A program made the translations under genes and the position numbers. 64,000 nt of DNA from Cryptomeria japonica (lineage: Eukaryota > Streptophyta > Pinopsida > Cupressales > Cupressaceae), in contig NC_081409.1 of the NCBI RefSeq assembly GCF_030272615.1, positions 531,064,291 to 531,128,290 of the forward strand, read 5' to 3'. Each line of letters starts with the position of its first letter. The first letter of the stretch is position 1. The notes beneath the pieces were generated by a model. That model was not told where the DNA came from and made no database searches. It saw only the letters and a program-made list of their open reading frames with translations. Below are positions 21,278-39,265 of this stretch, one piece after another.

Positions 21278-24263
21278 TGTGAGGCCCTACCCCAACCCAT
21301 CCTATCTCTTCAGTTATTTTCATTTTGGAACTATTTTGGATACTAGTTTGGACACACTATGGATATAGAACTTTTCATGATTCCGCGATTTTGGTAACAT
21401 TGATATATGTGGATGCTTCATTTCTATGCCTTGTGGATTATAGAATATTATATGATTCTAGATTAGGGTAATGTTGTGATGATGCAGGTTATTATCTGAA
21501 TTTCAGGATTAGATATAATGTTTGGAAAATGTTTGCATATATTGTAGATGGATCAAATTTTGAGGATTATGAGGAAATTGCTTTGAATTGTGACAAATTA
21601 TATTTCATAATGTCAAGTCTTTGTAGAATGAATGTATTGTATTCTGATTATGTGATTTTATATTTTATATGAGGCTATTTGGGAAGTACTAATGTTTAAA
21701 TTGAGATGTGCAGGAAAATATCCATGTGACCATGGAAATATTAGGGAGAATCAAGCCTAGGCCAATGTGCGTTAGTAAAACCAGGGGTTGTCTATTTGGA
21801 GAGACAACACCCCGTATGTACTGTATTTTATTCGTAAATGTAAAATGTTGCATGAGTGTAATTTGTATTTATTGGAATATTTAAATTGTTTAAGGGACAA
21901 TTGCCATGTGTTTATTGTGATGTGGAATTATGTTGTAGTGTCACTTGACACCTATGTAGTATGTTGTGTTGGCAATTTGTCATGTCACCTTTTTGAAGGT
22001 TTTATTTTTGTTAATGGTTATATCCCCTAATTATCCTTGAAGGAACCAAGAAATCTAGGTTAGAGAGCCACAAGGAAGGTCAACTCAGAGTTGACCCGTA
22101 GGTTAACTTCAGGTGGACTTTCTGAAGGTCAAATCAACTCCTAGAGTCAATTTTAGAGCTTTTTTATTAGGCCTCATGGGGTACCTATGGGTGAAGGCCA
22201 AAATTGGCCATGTGTCTTTCCCTTAGGACTTGTTTAACCACCCAAAAAAGTGGTTTTCCCAAGATGGACGAATTCCATCTATAGGAGTGCCATCCTTGGT
22301 AGGATAACCTTCTTGGAGATAGTAATCCCTCTTCCCCATTCCATTTCCCTTCTCTAGGCACCTAGGTTAGGGAGTGTGTAAGACCTAGGGAAGACCAACC
22401 CAATGGGAGATCACTCACTCTACCCAAGAGGTTGGAAGGAGTGAGAGAGGCCTTCTTAGGCTAAGAATGGAAGCTTAGTGAGCTAATCACCCACTCTCCA
22501 CTTTTGGAGATTTTTGGAAAAATTTGAAAGGAAAAAAAAACCAGTTTTAGAAAATTTAGAGGAATTTGGTGGCCAAGATTTGCAGAAAGTTGTGTGGATT
22601 GGGCAGCTCATCTTCAACCAAGTTTAGAATACCTATTGGCAGAATAAGGTTGGTTGTTATCTCCTCTTGTTTATGTTGTTTATGTTAGCTATGTTGTTTT
22701 GTTGAAGGAAAGATTTGCTTGTAAAGGAAGTGTGTATGTATAATGTTGTAGAAGGAAATAATGTGTAGTTTTATTTCTATGTTTTTTTCTGTTTTGTGTT
22801 TTTGTTTTGGGAGTGTCCAAGATCTCCTACTCTTGGGAGAGTAGGATGATCTTGGGGTGGAAGAAGCATGACAGCCTTGGGTGAGAGGCTCTCCTTAAGG
22901 AGAGTGATCTCAAGGGTGTCCCTTGTGACCCTTGCTGCATAGCCTTGTGTATGCATTTGGGGGTCATAAGGGGAGAGAAATGGCTTTGAGCCTTTGGGGG
23001 GGCATAAGGTGGTTGGGATGAATTCTGATTGAGTATTTGTGTTGCCATGAGGTGGCTTGTGATATTCTTTTTGGCTGCAGTCTCCCCAACGGTACTTGGT
23101 CCACTTCCACCCATAGATTTATCTCCACAAATGTGGTGATAGTGTAGCTTGGGATGGGAAAGTGTATGTGTTGTGTGTTTTCCTTATTGTTATGTTGTAT
23201 TGCTTGGTTGTAACCCGTCTACGCCTTGATTCTCCTAGCTCGGGGGTGGCTTCTGGTAAGCCTAGGCTGGGAGGTGAGCATCCCATGGTCACAGTCCTAA
23301 AATTTACTTGCAGGTGGCTTGGGAAAAAGATTAGGAGTTGCAGATTGATGTGTTGCAGACTTCTATTCAGGATTTTTATTTTTATTTAAATGCAAAAGAA
23401 AAAGAAGAGAAAGTGCAGATGTAAATATAGGACTTAAAATGATTTTGTTTCTATTTGAATAAATGTAATTTTTATTTTCTGTGTAAAGATTAGAGAAAGA
23501 TGACTGTTTAGAAATTCTACCCATTTTTATATTGGGCTATTGTAACCTATCATTCTGGAAAGTAATGTAAATTTTTATTATATTTTGATGCCTATTGTGT
23601 TGTAGAAGACTACATTTAAATTTGGTCTGTAACATGTTTAGTTACTGCAATATTAAAGAAAAGTAACAGAAAAATGCATTAGGATTCCTTATTTACTATT
23701 CATTAGTTTATTTACTGCATTAGTAAGGAAAAGAAAAAGAAGTGCAGTAGGGTTATTATTTACTTGCATAGTGTAAATTCTGTAATTTTATGACTGTTTT
23801 AAAAAAAGGAGTGAACTAGTATTGTTTCTTTATTTATTTCTCACTATTTACTTGCATAGTTTAGATTTTGTTATTTTATGACTGTTAAAAGAAAACCAGA
23901 ACTATTTCATTTCTGTAGCAAGTTTAAATAAAAGAAATAAATAAATAGATCTATTCTAAATGCTGTTAGAAGACTAAAACGGAATGTAGATGGTTTAAAA
24001 AAAAAACAAAAAAACTCAGATCAATATAAGGGTTTTAACCCTATTACTTCAACATTTAGTCATATATATATTTCTATATGTATATAAGTATATATATTGA
24101 AAATATATACCTATATATATAGAAAATATATATATATAAGATTTCCTGTATATGTATACCTCTGTAACAACGAAATTTAAAAAGAAACAAAAACATGTAT
24201 TCTGAATCCTGTGCATCTCTGTTACAAATCATATAAAATATAATGCAGAATAAACCCTTTTAT

Positions 24264-24265
<2 letters not shown>

Positions 24266-24336
<71 letters not shown>
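24266..24336. repeat. TA microsatellite in the 5' LTR
   Basis: A 71-bp alternating TA run. The matching 3' LTR run (34108-34174) is 67 bp, consistent with slippage after insertion. Confidence 0.9.
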
Positions 24337-24338
<2 letters not shown>

Positions 24339-24410
24339 TGCATCAAAAAAAATATGCTCTGTGGATGCCTGTAGAAGAAAATATCTGCATATTCATAAAC
24401 GATACTATGC

Positions 24411-24455
<45 letters not shown>

Positions 24456-24574
24456 CACATAATATACATTGGAAATTAAAAAAAATGAAAAAAAACTACA
24501 TCTTATACCATTTTTATCAACCCACGAAACTTATTAAAAATGTTGCAAAAAAAAAGGGAAGCAAGTCTCGCGGG

Positions 24575-24811
24575 CCACTGTGTGCAACACAGTGGACGGC
24601 CACGGCCGAACCACTGTGCTACACACAGTGGGCGGCGCCGAAGGGCACCGCACTGTGTGTAACACAGTGGGCGGTCGCGGCCGCCACTGTGCTACGCACA
24701 GTGAACGGCGCCCGCCACTGTGTGTATACACAGTGGGCGGCGGCTATGCCGTCCGCCACTGTGTGTACACACAGTGGGCGGCGCTGCCGCCACTGTGCGT
24801 ATGCACAGCGG
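24575..24811. repeat. GC-rich array of seven inverted-repeat hairpins in the 5' LTR
   Basis: Seven units of the form CCACTGTGYG-N1-3-CACACAGTGG start near 24575, 24611, 24651, 24684, 24715, 24756 and 24790, spaced about 31-41 bp. GC-rich GGCGGC-type linkers separate them. Each can fold into a hairpin of 8-10 bp, and all share one core, so units can also pair with each other. The block is an isolated GC island in AT-rich LTR. The same array is at 34413-34649. Its role is unknown; a regulatory site or a small-RNA source is possible. Confidence 0.85.
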
Positions 24812-24937
24812 CGCCCGAACCCCTGCGAAAACCTCCGCTCTCCCCGCATGAAACCCTCCGCCTCCGTACCTGCAGTCACATTTCAAAACAAAAAAAAAGA
24901 GAAAGAAAACAAAACAAAGAAAAAGGGTTAATATAAA

Positions 24938-25054
24938 ACCCTAACCCATTTCGGGTTAGGGTATAATATGTAAAAAAAAAATAAGGGGTAAAAATAACAT
25001 AAGACAAGTGTAATATGTAAAAATGCAACCCTAACCCCATTTCGGGTTAGGGTT
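24938..25054. repeat. Two telomere-like hairpins (ACCCTAACCC / GGGTTAGGGT)
   Basis: ACCCTAACCC-ATTTC-GGGTTAGGGT lies at 24938-24962 and AACCCTAACC...GGGTTAGGGTT at 25027-25054. The first is preceded by AAACCCTAA, the plant telo-box motif. Copies occur at about 34776-34892 in the 3' LTR. Confidence 0.75.
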
Positions 25055-25243
25055 AGCATTATAAGAATATATATATATACATATATATATGTATATATAT
25101 ATAAATGAATATATTGATATATATATATATATATGTATATTTATATATACATATATATTTATATACATATTGGAGATTTAGATTTGGGGACATTTAAATT
25201 GATTTTAATTTATAATGAGGATTAGAATTTAAGAATTTATAAT

Positions 25244-25349
<106 letters not shown>

Positions 25350-26112
25350 GGAAATTAAATTGGAAATTTAAAGCTAGATTTTAGTATAAAATTTGGGGTT
25401 AAGTTTATAATTGAAATATTATGGAAATTTTAAACATTGATTTTAATATATGAAATGGGGTTAATTAATGATAGGATTATTATACGTCCATTTACTCCTT
25501 AGGAGATTTGAAATTTAAAAAAAAAAAGGATTTAAGAATGAAGGGGTTATCAAAATCGGAAACACCATACATCAACTCGAATAATTTAATTAATTAATCA
25601 ATAGACTTCCCTAATTATATTTGGGGTATTAGGAAAATTTAAAAAAAAAGGGAATTTGTAGAACCAATTTTATGGACCATAAACCCTTTGGGGGTAAGCT
25701 TGGGCCAAATTTAATTTAATCGACAAATTAAGAAGTTAGGGAAAATTGGAATTGGCCTTAGCTTATTGTCGGTTTTAGTGGACAAACGACATTGTAGTAA
25801 TTCGAACCCTCATCAGTTGGATGTATATAATAATTTCGCAGGTGTATCAATTAATCAATAGCATTATCCTTATATGGATTGGGAATGATTTAATACCTTA
25901 AGGTAACCAATTATTCCTTGGTTTAATTAGCGACAACTTGTCTTAGGTAATTGAGCTAGCTAACTAATCGGCAATGCAAATTAATCTTCATCAATCAAGT
26001 CACTCGCTCGAGTTGGTTATTTAACTTAACCTTAGTAAGTAAGTTAATTACTTCCTAGATAAGACAAAACTTTAAATACAGTCGTTATGTATTAGGATTT
26101 ATAGCGAGTTCA

Positions 26113-26120
26113 TGACGTCA
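26113..26120. promoter_or_regulatory. TGACGTCA palindrome near the LTR 3' end
   Basis: A perfect TGACGTCA, a bZIP/TGA-factor type site, lies 50 bp before the LTR end and is conserved at 35975-35982 in the 3' LTR. It may act in stress-linked transcription, as in other plant LTRs; no direct evidence here. Confidence 0.4.
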
Positions 26121-26173
26121 AAAAAAAAATTTGTTGTTCCGTTTTTGTGCCCTAAAGTTTGGGCACGACATCT

Positions 26174-26185
26174 TGGTATCAGAGC
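26174..26185 (+). other. Chromovirus primer binding site (initiator Met tRNA)
   Basis: TGGTATCAGAGC lies three bases after the LTR end, an exact match to the common plant initiator-Met primer site. Confidence 0.93.
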
Positions 26186-26342
26186 AAGGTTTCCAACACT
26201 AGGAACCTTTCTCCATTACGTTTCGCTTTAATTATCTAAATTAATCAAATATTTTCTTAAACGGAAAATAAAAATATAAATATATGAAAATTGAATTGTT
26301 TAAATTAATTGTTTATTTATTTTATTTTTGTTTCCTCATAGG

Positions 26343-29300
26343 ATGCCTCCGACTACGCGACAAGCTCGCAAGCGCGGAAGGGGTCCTAGGCGTACACGTA
26401 TGGCACGCGAGGATGTTGCTAGGGAGGAACCGGTTCCAGAAGGGAACCCGGAAGCACCTCCCGAACCACCGGTTGACCCTAACCGAGACATCTTGCTAGC
26501 TCTTCAGAACTTGATCGGGATCGTGCAGGATAGGCTTCCAGCAGTGGACCGTCATGCAGACAATCAGAACTCAGGGAGTCATAGATCAGTGGATAGGGAA
26601 CGGAGTAGGAGTCCACCTCCTAATTCTGTAGAGGGTGAGGCAGAGCATGAGCCAGAGTCCGTTCACCTGCCCGAACCCCCTCCAGTAGCAGCACCTGTGT
26701 ACTTTGAGAGAGCACGTCAGGAACCAGGAGACCTGATTAGAGAGGTTTTACGCCTCCAGCCGCCATCTTTTGGAGGCACTACTGATGGAGTAGAGGCTGA
26801 GGCATGGCTTTTAAGCCTAGATCGGTGCTTCGCATTGCGATCTTATGAAAGCAATCTGAAGGCACGCGTTGCAGTCCACCTTCTGAGATCGACAGCCTCC
26901 ACATGGTGGAAGCAAGAGGAATTCAAGTGCGGACTCACTGCAGATACCATCACATGGGAAATCTTCACAGAGAGGTTCAGAGAGAGGTACTTGTCAGAGC
27001 ATTTCCGGCAGCGTAGGATCGATGAGTTCCATGACCTCCAGCAGAAGGGTCTCACAGTGACCCAGTACGAGAGTAAGTTTATTGAGCTCCTACCTTATGT
27101 AGATTACCTAAAGGACGAGAAGCTACTCGTCAACCGTTTTGTTAGGGGGCTTAATGCTGGGATAGCAGGACCAGTGAGGATGGCCGCTCCAGGGAGCCTT
27201 CGGGTTGCCGTAGAGAAGGCCCTTATAGCCGAGGAGATTCAGATCAGGCCACAGGACACGAGGGATCGGTTCCAGAACCGAAACCCAGCTCCCCAGCCTT
27301 TCGGGTTTCAGAAACCCCATTGGAAAGGCAACCACAGAAATGTTTCGGGGTCCCATAAACCCCCTCCTCCACAGCAGTCACAGCAGAATCAGAGACAGAG
27401 GCCACCTCAGGGACAGCAGGGCTCCAGGCCCAAACAGTGGCAGTCACAGGGTCCTAGGCGTGACCAGAGAGTACAGGGTACATACACACCCCCGGCACGG
27501 GCTCAGCAGTCCTCCAGGGGTGGGTACAGTGGTTCTAGCCGGACAGGTGGGCATCCTTTTACTAGGCCTCAGGGTGCACAGTTTCAGGCACGCGGTGCTT
27601 GCTTCACGTGTGGAGCCATGGGGCACATGGCGAGAGAGTGTCCCCAGGGACAGATGACAGGGAATCAGAGGATGGCAACATCAGAGCCTACAGTTGGGGA
27701 CATGGGCAAGGCCCATAGAGTCTTCGCAGCGGTTGATAACCGCCAGGCAGAGCACCAGGCCACAGTCATCGAGGCTGCAGGTAAGGTCAGAGGTAGTAGT
27801 ATTTCTATATTATTTGACTCAGGAGCGACTGACTCCTTTATATCTCCATTGGTTGTGGAGCGTTGCGGGCTAGTGGCAGTAAGGCAAAGTGTCAGCTGGG
27901 AAGTGGAGTTAGCTTCAGGAGCTAGAGTGTCAGTGGATTCAGAGGTTAGGGGATGTCCGCTCCAGATTGGTAATACCACCACCTTAGTAGACCTTAGAGT
28001 TACACCACTCGGATCTTATGGCGTCGTACTTGGCATGGATTGGCTTTACGCCCACAGAGCCAAGATGGATTGTCGCTTGAAAAAGGTTGAGTGTGAGGAT
28101 GATCATGGTGCTCCCATAGTAATCACTGGGATTCAGAGACCCGTGTCTCTTCGTATGATATCCGCAATGCAGCTTAAGAGGAGCATGCGGAAGGGATGCC
28201 AGTTGTTTGCTATCACAATCAGTGACCGAGAGGAAGAAAATGAGAAGGAGCCTTCCATAGATGATCATCCCATCCTTGAGGCATTTGCAGACGTGTTTCC
28301 TGATGAGCTACCCGGTATGCCGCCCAGCAGGGAAATTGACTTCCACATAGATTTGGTACCAGGAGCCGAGCCAGTTTCGAGAGCACCTTATAGGATGACC
28401 ACTCATGAGCTTAATGAGCTCAAGATGCAGCTAGAGGAACTCTTAGAGAAGGGTCACATCCGTCCTAGCGTCTCTCCTTGGGGCGCACCAGTCATCTTCG
28501 TGAAGAAGAAAGATGGATCCCTTCGGTTATGCATGGATTACAGGCAACTGAATAAAGTAACCATCAAGAACCGCTATCCTTTACCGAGGATCGATGATTT
28601 GTTTGATCAGCTTCAGGGTGCCAAAGTGTTTTCCAAAATAGACCTGAAGTCAGGGTATCATCAGTTGAGAATTGTGGAAAGTGATATCCACAAGACCGCG
28701 TTTCGCACCAGATATGGCCACTATGAGTTCACTGTGGTCCCATTCGGTCTTACGAATGCTCCAGCTGTATTCATGAGTCTCATGAATGGGGTATTCCGCA
28801 CCTTCCTCGACCGATTTGTGATAGTGTTCCTCGACGACATATTGATCTATTCCCGAAATGAGCAGGAGCATGAGGAGCATTTGAGACAGGTTTTGCAGTG
28901 TTTGAGGGATAACCAGTTGTTCGGCAGTTTGTCGAAGTGTGCCTTCTTTAGATCAGAGGTCAAGTACCTAGGGCATGTTATATCTGGTGATGGGATCTCA
29001 GTTGACCCATCAAAGATTAGAGCCATCATGGATTGGCCGGCACCTACCAGTGTGACAGAGGTCAGAAGCTTCATGGGTTTAGCAGGATACTATAGACGTT
29101 TTGTGGAGGGATTTTCCAGAGTTGCACACCCCATCACATCCCTCCAGCGAAAAGGGAAGAAATTCGAGTGGACAGAGAAGTGTGAGAGGGCTTTTCAGGA
29201 TCTAAAAAGGGCCCTTACTAGTGCACCTATTCTTATCGTGCCAGACCCCACGGCCGACTTCATGGTATGCACGGATGCTTCCTTAGATGGATTGGGAGCA

Positions 29301-31109
29301 GTTCTTATGCAGGAGGGTAGGGTTATAGCATACGAGTCCAGGAAACTTAAGACTCACGAGCTTAACTACCCTACGCACGACCTAGAGCTTGCGGCAGTTG
29401 TACATGCACTTGTGAGGTGGAGACACTTCCTTTTAGGTCATCACTTCGAGCTTCATTCAGACCATCAGAGTTTGCAGTATATCTTCACCCAGCCTAACCT
29501 TAATGCACGTCAGAGGAGATGGATGGAGTTCCTTTGTGAGTATGATTTTGATGTTCATTACATCAAAGGAAAGGAGAATGTGGTCGCAGATGCCCTAAGT
29601 AGGAGACGACATGAGGTTTACACCATATCCATGAGCACTGATTTGAGAGACCGTATTTTGCAGCAATTGCCAGAGGATGATTGGTATCTTGAGGTTTGTC
29701 AGAGGATCCGTAGTCAGGAGACCCTGGAGGGGAAGTTTGTGGACTACTCTTTGGAGTCTGATGGTTTATTACGCCATAGAGGGCGCATTTATGTACCCTC
29801 TTCTGGGGGTTTGCGAGATTTCATTGTCATGGAGGCTCATAGAGCTCCTTATGCAGCACATCCCGGGGTTAAGAAGATGCATGCTGACTTGAGGCAGTTA
29901 TATCATTGGCCAGGAATGCGGCAGCTTATCGCCGAGTTAGTAGCCCGATGCCTTGAGTGTCAGAGAGTCAAGGCAGAGCACCGCCATCCAGGAGGGTTAC
30001 TCCAGTCCCATGCTATACCAGAGTGGAAGTGGGATACTATATCCATGGACTTCATTATTGGTCTTCCTATGTCATCGCGTCGCCATGATGCTATCTTGGT
30101 GACAGTTGACAAATTGACCAAAGTAGCCCACTTCTCACCAGTTCGGACTACCTTCACAGCTCCAGCAGTGGCACAGGTGTTCTTACGAGACATTGTTAGG
30201 CTTCATGGTGTCCCACGCAAGATTATCTCTGATAGGGATTCTCTCTTTACATCTTCCTTTTGGAAGGCATTACAGGCAGCGTTGGGCACTAAGCTCAACT
30301 TCAGCACAGCCTACCATCCAGAGACAGATGGCCAGACAGAGCGGGTTAACCAGGTGTTAGAGGATATGCTCCGCATGTACGTCATGGATCATCAGACCCG
30401 ATGGGAGGAGTACCTGCATTTAGTAGAATTTGCCTATAATAACGGGCATCACACTTCTTTGGGGATGCCACCCTTTCAGGCCTTGTACGGCAGACCATGC
30501 AGGACACCTTTGAGTTGGGATCGTATTGAGGACAGAGTGGCCATAGGCCCTGAGTTGGTCCGTGATATGGAGCAACAGGTAACTTTGATTAGACAGCGCC
30601 TTAGAGAGGCACAGGATAGGCAGAAGAAATATGCCGATGCAAAGAGGATAGACCGGAGTTACATGGTTGGGGACAGAGTTTTCCTGAGAGTGCGACCGCA
30701 TAAGAGTCCAATCCGCTATGGAAAGGGTTCTAAGCTCGCACCTCGCTTTGTTGGACCCTTCGAGATCCTTGAGAGGATAGGGCCAGTTGCTTATCGCCTA
30801 GCTTTGCCACCTAGCCTGTCACGCATCCACGATGTGTTTCATGTGACAGTTTTGAGAAAATATATCTATGATGAGTCTCATATTTTAGATTGGGATGCCT
30901 TGCAGGTGGAGTCGGACGGGCAGTTAGCCTTGGAGCCCATTCGCATTTTGGCACGCCGGACGTTGGCCCTTCGAGGTCGAGAGCTGGACCAGGTTAGGGT
31001 CCAGTGGGATTGCTATGATGAGGTTACAGCTTCATGGGAGGATGCAGCACGTATGAGATCACAGTACCCTCATCTTTTTGATGAACTCCAGGAGGACGTT
31101 CATACCTAG
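26343..31109 (+). CDS. Gag-Pol polyprotein of a Gypsy chromovirus
   Basis: This is one frame of 1,588 codons, taken from ATG 26343 ([14 protein letters not shown]); the frame opens slightly earlier at a non-ATG codon. Order: capsid-like gag (about residues 130-310, with WWKQEE and FRERYL); zinc knuckle [14 protein letters not shown] (420-433); aspartic protease LFDSGATDS (D492); reverse transcriptase with FLDD at 829-832 in place of YXDD; RNase H ([14 protein letters not shown], about 980); integrase with HHCC finger and catalytic D1236, D1297 and E1333 (35-residue D-E spacing); C-terminal chromodomain-like segment ending [16 protein letters not shown]. All key residues are present, so the copy looks capable of activity. 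It makes virus-like particles, copies its RNA and integrates it. Confidence 0.95.
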   Translation: MPPTTRQARKRGRGPRRTRMAREDVAREEPVPEGNPEAPPEPPVDPNRDILLALQNLIGIVQDRLPAVDRHADNQNSGSHRSVDRERSRSPPPNSVEGEAEHEPESVHLPEPPPVAAPVYFERARQEPGDLIREVLRLQPPSFGGTTDGVEAEAWLLSLDRCFALRSYESNLKARVAVHLLRSTASTWWKQEEFKCGLTADTITWEIFTERFRERYLSEHFRQRRIDEFHDLQQKGLTVTQYESKFIELLPYVDYLKDEKLLVNRFVRGLNAGIAGPVRMAAPGSLRVAVEKALIAEEIQIRPQDTRDRFQNRNPAPQPFGFQKPHWKGNHRNVSGSHKPPPPQQSQQNQRQRPPQGQQGSRPKQWQSQGPRRDQRVQGTYTPPARAQQSSRGGYSGSSRTGGHPFTRPQGAQFQARGACFTCGAMGHMARECPQGQMTGNQRMATSEPTVGDMGKAHRVFAAVDNRQAEHQATVIEAAGKVRGSSISILFDSGATDSFISPLVVERCGLVAVRQSVSWEVELASGARVSVDSEVRGCPLQIGNTTTLVDLRVTPLGSYGVVLGMDWLYAHRAKMDCRLKKVECEDDHGAPIVITGIQRPVSLRMISAMQLKRSMRKGCQLFAITISDREEENEKEPSIDDHPILEAFADVFPDELPGMPPSREIDFHIDLVPGAEPVSRAPYRMTTHELNELKMQLEELLEKGHIRPSVSPWGAPVIFVKKKDGSLRLCMDYRQLNKVTIKNRYPLPRIDDLFDQLQGAKVFSKIDLKSGYHQLRIVESDIHKTAFRTRYGHYEFTVVPFGLTNAPAVFMSLMNGVFRTFLDRFVIVFLDDILIYSRNEQEHEEHLRQVLQCLRDNQLFGSLSKCAFFRSEVKYLGHVISGDGISVDPSKIRAIMDWPAPTSVTEVRSFMGLAGYYRRFVEGFSRVAHPITSLQRKGKKFEWTEKCERAFQDLKRALTSAPILIVPDPTADFMVCTDASLDGLGAVLMQEGRVIAYESRKLKTHELNYPTHDLELAAVVHALVRWRHFLLGHHFELHSDHQSLQYIFTQPNLNARQRRWMEFLCEYDFDVHYIKGKENVVADALSRRRHEVYTISMSTDLRDRILQQLPEDDWYLEVCQRIRSQETLEGKFVDYSLESDGLLRHRGRIYVPSSGGLRDFIVMEAHRAPYAAHPGVKKMHADLRQLYHWPGMRQLIAELVARCLECQRVKAEHRHPGGLLQSHAIPEWKWDTISMDFIIGLPMSSRRHDAILVTVDKLTKVAHFSPVRTTFTAPAVAQVFLRDIVRLHGVPRKIISDRDSLFTSSFWKALQAALGTKLNFSTAYHPETDGQTERVNQVLEDMLRMYVMDHQTRWEEYLHLVEFAYNNGHHTSLGMPPFQALYGRPCRTPLSWDRIEDRVAIGPELVRDMEQQVTLIRQRLREAQDRQKKYADAKRIDRSYMVGDRVFLRVRPHKSPIRYGKGSKLAPRFVGPFEILERIGPVAYRLALPPSLSRIHDVFHVTVLRKYIYDESHILDWDALQVESDGQLALEPIRILARRTLALRGRELDQVRVQWDCYDEVTASWEDAARMRSQYPHLFDELQEDVHT

Positions 31110-31119
31110 AGGGGGAGGG
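31108..31119 (+). other. Chromovirus polypurine tract
   Basis: AGAGGGGGAGGG directly precedes the 3' LTR and overlaps the end of the gag-pol stop codon TAG. It primes plus-strand DNA synthesis in this class. Confidence 0.88.
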
Positions 31120-36032
<4,913 letters not shown>

Positions 36033-36037
36033 GCATA
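36033..36037. repeat. Right target-site duplication GCATA
   Basis: An exact copy of 21273-21277. Confidence 0.95.
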
Positions 36038-36186
36038 CATTAAAGGGATTTACAAAGTTTTGGAATTTTGGATTATTGGAGCATTTTGCATATTCAGCTC
36101 AAGGGGAGTAGGGCAGGATGAAACCAACAGTTGAAACCATGACCATTTTTCACATGAGTGTTGCCATCAATGCCAAAGGTGGAGAT
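36038..36186 (+). other. Copia-1 3' internal end with polypurine tract
   Basis: Copia-1 sequence resumes after the chromovirus. AAAGGTGGAGAT (36175-36186) directly precedes the 3' LTR and is the typical Copia purine tract. Another purine-rich piece, AAAGGGGGAGTAG (about 21233-21245), lies just before the chromovirus insertion. Confidence 0.75.
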
Positions 36187-37090
36187 TGTTGGCAATTGAC
36201 ACTCTATTGTTTAAGTTTCATTATTTTTTCATTGATGGCAACATGTTTTTGGGTTCAAACTTCATATGGTATATCGATAGACACTTCACAGACTCTACAC
36301 CAACACCAACAAGATAGAAGATTTCTTTGGTCATCGGCAATGCAGGCTGACATGGTGTGATAAAGGATATCGGTATTGGAGGCTGACACATCTTGGATCC
36401 GGCATCAGCAACTTTTTTAATTCTTATTCATTTATGTTATAAGGCCAACATGTATTATGTAATTATATAGATCCTCGTAAGCTGAGATAAGGCATAAATT
36501 TGTATAGGGTATATATATATATATAGGATATGCATAGATAGAAAAAGGATGGACGTATAAGGTTATGGATGTAATGCAATGAAAAATATATCAGAGAGAC
36601 TATGTATGTGAGGAATTCATTGTAAGGGTTATTTTGGTACTGAGGTTTTAACCGAAACGGACAGAGTTTAAACCGGAACTATATTTTGGCATAGGAGATG
36701 CTATACTAAGGAGTTCACTATTCTCTAGATTGTAGTTTGGATTATTATGTATTTAGTGAGACTCCTTTTGTGATGAGCAGTGTGCTCTAGGTTGTAAGCC
36801 TTCCTGCAAGTGTAGGCCCAACATATATTGTAATGTCTTTTCATATGGCCAGTGAATTGATATTGTGGGTCACAAACCCCACCGTGGTTTTTCCTCATTG
36901 AGGTTTTCCATGTATAAATCTGTGTGTTATGGTTCTCATTTATATGTTTGTCTTATTGGTTGCATTACTTCTTTCAATTCTATTTATACCGGTATACCGG
37001 TTGGTGTATGTTTGTTTTGTTAAAGCTAAAATCTTTTATTCTGGTATAACACTGATTCACCCCCCCTCTCAGTGTTATTGGTTTCCAACA
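36187..37090 (+). repeat. Copia-1 3' LTR
   Basis: This 904-bp copy pairs with 1059-1968, starts TGTTGGCAATTGACAC and ends GGTTTCCAACA. Several percent substitutions and small indels separate it from the 5' LTR. Confidence 0.9.
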
Positions 37091-37243
37091 TTGTATTCCT
37101 TTAATGACTTCAGCATCTATATTGGACATTATCTTATCATGCAACAGAGTTCCTAGTCTGTTATAAATCTAATTGTGAGATATTGCATTATCCATATTCT
37201 TTTGATAAATAGCCCATAAATCTTCAAGGAAACCCTACAATTT
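37091..37243 (-). repeat. First copy of a 153-bp duplicated flank (outer ORF fragment)
   Basis: This segment after the Copia-1 3' LTR matches 39667-39819 at roughly 90%+ identity. Both copies are minus-strand coding sequence of the outer ORF and both directly follow a Copia LTR 3' tail. The first five bases are the right target copy TTGTA. Confidence 0.8.
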
Positions 37244-37297
37244 AAAATCTTTTATTTTGGTATAACACTGATTCACCCCCCCCACTCTCATTGTTAT
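37244..37297 (+). repeat. Partial Copia-1 LTR tail (filler)
   Basis: This 54-bp piece (AAAATCTTTTATTTTGGTAT ... TGTTAT) matches the 3' tail of the Copia-1 LTR but stops short of its end. It lies between the 153-bp duplicate and the small Copia-like element. Confidence 0.75.
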
Positions 37298-37621
37298 TGG
37301 AGTTGAGGAAAAATCAACTCTACAGCTCCCAAAGATCACCTGCATGCAAACATATCATAGAAAGAGAGAAGCAAAATAGCTATGGAGGCCAGAATTTAGA
37401 GATCCAGAAAAGAGGAGTCATATTGATTGTGCAACAAGAATGCAATTCAATAATTACAGTTATTATGAAAATACAAAGAGAGAATCCTTATAAAAGGATA
37501 CTCAAAACCCTAAAGGTGAAAACCCTAAAGAATTATAAGATTCCTAAGTTTAGCTTAAGCATAGAGTATAATAGACATAATTAAATAAATAATTTTTAGC
37601 TAATAAAAGATAACTCTAACA
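37298..37621 (-). repeat. Small Copia-like element 3' LTR
   Basis: The 324-bp left copy; the element-strand start is TGTTAGAGTTATC, next to the G-rich purine tract at 37622-37630. Confidence 0.82.
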
Positions 37622-39265
37622 CCCCCCCTTAAGATGAACTTGGGGAATAGCTAAAAAAAACTAAGGACTAAAAAAACATGTAAAAAATGCATGAAAGCAA
37701 CAATGGGCCTCGACAACTAGGCCTCATGAGGTACCCAAGTACAATAAAATCTTTGTAAAGTGGAAAAAAAGGAGAAAACCTTATGGGAACAAAACTCCTC
37801 TCCAAGAAGAGATGAAAGCTCAAGTGAAGGACTAAGAATCCTCTAAACAAGAGTGTTACAGAAGATAGGAACAAAAAGAAGAGAATGAAGAACACCACTG
37901 AAGCATGAAATAGCTCCAAACATTGTCGAAGAGTAACTGTTGATATGAAGAATCTCCACTGAAATAGAACATGACTAGGTAGAGAAGACTGTAATCTACA
38001 TGAGTGCCCTCAAATGACACTACTCGAATTAGATGGCAAACAAAGGCAAACAATTGAACTCGAAGATACAAATGGTATAAAACACCAAAGTCTGAAGAGT
38101 TGATCAATCAAACCAAGGAAGCATTAGAACAACAGGACAAACCTCCTTATAATGCTGAAAAGGGAGAGGGAGAGGGACACTGAAAAGAACAGCCAACAAG
38201 AATTGCATGACGAAGAACCAGGAACATCGAAGGTGCAAAGAAAGTACATAGTGTCATGGATGGAACACTCACTTGACACACATAATGAGGCTAATTTCAT
38301 GGAAGGGACACTCACATGACAAAAGTAGATGGCAAACAAAGACAAACATCAACCCCCAATGACACTTTATAAGTAGTGCATGTACAATAAGGCACAAGAG
38401 GTGTAAGATCCCAAGTATACAATGCATGGTGGCACTTTATCTCAATGTGTTTGCATAAATGAAATGCTACAATGATCAGAAGAGACATAAGATTGGAAAC
38501 ACAAAGAACAACCAAAGACGAGACATCCTACTCAAAGAAAGAGATCTCAAGACTTGAAACATCCAAGATATTCACCAGAGTGCTGAAAAACAAAAAAATA
38601 AATAAAATATACCTGGAGCAGAATCTGGAAAGAAAAACTCATATGAATAGAAATTACAAAGAACAAACTTTCCAACGATATAAATTTTTCAAAAAACATA
38701 GTTCAGATGCTCAAGTTATGTCTCTCAAAGTACAAAAAGGAACTTTTGGCTTTGACAACAAAACACACCATCAAAAAGGAAAAATCAGAAGATCAAACCT
38801 CTAGATCTGAAGAGAGCTCGAAAAGAGCTTTTTGATGATATAAAGTTTTTGAAAAAGCGCCTCCGTATGACCAAGATACGTCCAAAAGAAGAAAAAAAAA
38901 ACCCTCTTTTAGGGCATAAAGAGGGTAAAAAAAAAAATTATTTTTTTTGACGAAATTTTTTTGACGCATTTGCAAGTACAGCAGTATGGATTTGTGTGCC
39001 TCATAAAGCATGCCAATGAAAAAATCATGGTCCAGATGGCCTTGTCATCAAAATAGGTCAAATTATATATCAAAATTTGTGGAAATGGCCTCTTGAATCC
39101 AACCGTGAGGTTCTTTTGGCACCAAATGTACCAAAAAATCAGCTACCCCTAGAAATGGAAAAAGGCAATTGTACAAACCCCCAAATACACAAATCTAAAG
39201 AACAAGACCCAAAATCTCTCATGAAGAGAACAGGGGCATGCAGATCTGGAGCTCTAATACCATAT
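37622..39265 (-). other. Non-coding interior of the small Copia-like element
   Basis: No frame with a recognisable motif occurs on either strand. Short frames here are chance. The primer site lies at its right end. Confidence 0.6.

Noticed and set aside
21788-23389. Small frames repeated in both chromovirus LTRs (also 31630-33231)
   Set aside because: They are identical in both LTRs only because the LTRs are identical. No motif or start context supports them.
24365-24936. Overlapping frames on both strands in the chromovirus LTR (also 34203-34774)
   Set aside because: They are translations of the TA run and the hairpin array. Both strands are open because of the inverted repeats.
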